A stretch of 17,227 bases of DNA from Spirogloea muscicola (taxonomy: Eukaryota; Streptophyta; Zygnematophyceae; Spirogloeales; Spirogloeaceae): positions 116,379 to 133,605 of the forward strand of contig WELB01000300.1 in NCBI GenBank assembly GCA_009602725.1, given 5' to 3'. A program made the position numbers and the translations under genes. Within the stretch, counting starts at the first letter, position 1. Each line of letters opens with the position of its first letter. Below are positions 15,651 to 17,227 of this stretch, piece after piece. Below the pieces are notes generated by a model that made no database searches, was not told where the DNA came from, and saw only the letters and a list, made by a program, of their open reading frames with translations.

Positions 15651-17227
15651 CTATTTCAGGAAGGGGACAATACCTCGGGAGGTCACAAGGGTCTTGGCAA
15701 GGTGCACTGCGGCAGCCCAAGATGATGCTCTGGGAATAGTAAGGGATCCGCTGGAGCAGGCGAGACGGGTTGCAAAGTGCGTAGCCCAGAAGGCTGCCAG
15801 AGCTCCCTGACGACCATCCATCACCACAAGGTCTCTACCTGCAAGCACAGCAACGAGAATGCCCGGCAGGCTATCGGTCACCACCACTTGACCCCTGCAA
15901 ATCAAGTCTCCTCCTGCTTCCACCCTGGCCTGCACTTGGCAACATAATATTTGTGACTCGTACATTCTCATGGAGCTGCCGACGCAGGGGCGAAGCCAGG
16001 TGCACAGTCCCCGAGCTAGCATCAAGCCACTCTTCTCAAGGGCATCTCTCACCACACTGCGTGTTAACAAGGTAAGGTTGAGGTGGGACTCCAAGCAGTA
16101 GGTTGGGGTGTACCTTGAGGAGCTCAAGGAGAGGCTTTGAACCAATGGGCAGCGGCATATTAGGCCAGTCGGTGAGTTGAAAGGCTACCCCCTCCACTTC
16201 CAAGCTGAAGACCACCTTTTTGAGATGGTCTTCAAGCCTGCTCCTCCCGGCTCTGGAAAGAGTGGTAAGGATGAGGATGTCCGTTTCTCGGCCACGATCT
16301 GCTGAGCACTTAGGCCGCTGGATGGGCCCCACCATGAATGCAGCTGATGGGCAAATCTCCGACCGGATTTCTGGAAAGAGCTCTTTGCTTGCATTCAGCG
16401 AGACCTTCAACCACGGCAGAAGAAAGAGCACCTAAAGGTCACTCCCGTTCTGGATATCACTTGCTAACTACACGTCAAGGTCCTCCTGCTCTGCAATACA
16501 CGAAAGGACATGCAATATACCTGATCACGGACAAGAAGCCAGAGATGGTGAGCGTGCTTTGCAAAGTGAGCCGCATCCTCATTGGCCTGCTGCTTTTGGC
16601 GGTAATGGATGCCCTGGGGAAGCATCAGTATTTGATGCTCTGCGAAGTTGCTCAGCAGCATGTTTCGGAATTTGGAATGTGACCTCCACACATCGCCAAA
16701 GTGGTGATCCTCCTGCAGCAGCCAGGACAATGCAGTAAGGACCTGCCCCACCATCAGCCAACCTGCTGCGGTTGACGGCATTGCACCTTAGGCTCCAAGC
16801 TGATGCAGGATGCTGGCAGTGGCTTACTTACAGGCAAGAGGATGACCGTGTCGACATCCAGGAGCTTCTTGACCGCCTCGACGTCGCAGCTTTTGCGGGA
16901 GCACCCCACCCTGGTGGACCCCACAGGAAGCTGGGCCAGCAGCAGTTCCTGCCCGTACTGTGCTCACGCAGCCTCCCTTGCACTGGTCAGTCAGAGATCT
17001 GCTACGTCCGGACGCCGGGAATGTAGGGCTTCCACGCGATGGCAAGGATGAGGATCTGACGAAGTACCTGCGTAAGGCTGTCCCCAAAGCTCCAGCCGTC
17101 GGCCGGGGAGGTGTCCAGCAGAAGCACTCTGCGGTTCCCGACTGCTGCCTTGACCTTGCCCAGGTACTCTTGCTGCAGCTCCGCGATACACGCGTGCCAC
17201 TGGAGGCTTCCATTGCCAGCTGCTGCA
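15651..17227 (-). CDS. Polysaccharide pyruvyl transferase-like domain, 5' end outside window
   Basis: Enzymes of this family (CsaB, PvgA, WcaK) add pyruvate ketals to sugars from phosphoenolpyruvate. Exons in order of translation: (17227)-17068, 16957-16832, 16712-16521, 16404-16114, 15929-15651 (or to a donor at 15674). They read VLLLDTSPADGWSFGDSLTQ, YGQELLLAQL, VILLP, HHFGDVWRSHSKFRN, ILMLPQGIHYRQ, LLVRDQVSLNASKELFP, ICPSAAFMVGPIQRP, TDILIL, QLTDW, LICRGQVVVTDSLPG and HLAKTLVTSRG, the family's full order. Two hallmarks differ: the glycine-rich GGGN before FGD is PEDHH here, and the RLHG motif after TD is SLPG, losing the Arg and His thought to bind the donor. The fold is clear but catalysis is doubtful. 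Reading through gives a stop at 15651; a GT at 15673 would instead splice to the GT61 part. Confidence 0.8.

Noticed and set aside
1-17227. CRISPR arrays, tRNA or rRNA genes, bacterial operon signals
   Set aside because: None were seen. The genes are eukaryotic and intron-rich, and the repeats are retrotransposon tails or simple tandem repeats.

Overview
The window is nuclear DNA from a member of the green lineage (Viridiplantae), most likely a green or streptophyte alga. Every real gene is split by many short spliceosomal introns (about 105-285 bases). The cap-binding protein is clearly the plant type, and the intergenic space is filled with remnants of a non-LTR retrotransposon. The species cannot be named from the sequence. 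One U12-type AT-AC intron suggests a lineage that kept the minor spliceosome.

Layout, left to right. (1) 83-2045, plus: a complete eight-exon gene for the nuclear cap-binding subunit CBP20 (245 aa). Its fourth intron is AT-AC with a textbook U12 branch site. (2) 2368-3582, minus, convergent with CBP20: a complete four-exon gene for the NEDD8-specific protease DEN1/NEDP1/SENP8 (223 aa), with catalytic triad and oxyanion Gln intact. (3) About 3.8-11.1 kb: a graveyard of 5'-truncated LINE copies on both strands. The largest (9086-10858, minus) runs from just before the YADD motif through a zinc knuckle and a restriction-like endonuclease region. Many smaller pieces hold only the last codons and a 3' UTR with a conserved GGGCTGG/CCAGCCC hairpin. 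Some insertions are datable by target duplications and by empty-site comparison inside the window. The stretch also holds a 111-bp tandem repeat and a small mobile repeat of about 67-75 bp. (4) About 11130-13363, plus: a bacterial-type (organelle-like) elongation factor P. Nine introns and nearly all family motifs can be traced, including a 14-nt microexon. It has no start codon after the LINE junction and carries two frameshifts, so it looks like a decaying copy. (5) 13868-17227, minus, running off the right edge: a polysaccharide pyruvyl transferase-like region followed directly by a GT61 glycosyltransferase. An in-phase intron with good splice signals would join them into one protein.

The genes are unrelated housekeeping or glycan genes rather than a pathway. 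The most notable points are the AT-AC intron in CBP20, the likely pyruvyl-transferase/GT61 fusion with altered transferase motifs, and the self-documenting LINE insertions at CTTCG sites. All exon boundaries were placed by eye from protein-family conservation, reading phase and GT/AG (or AT/AC) signals, not from transcripts.
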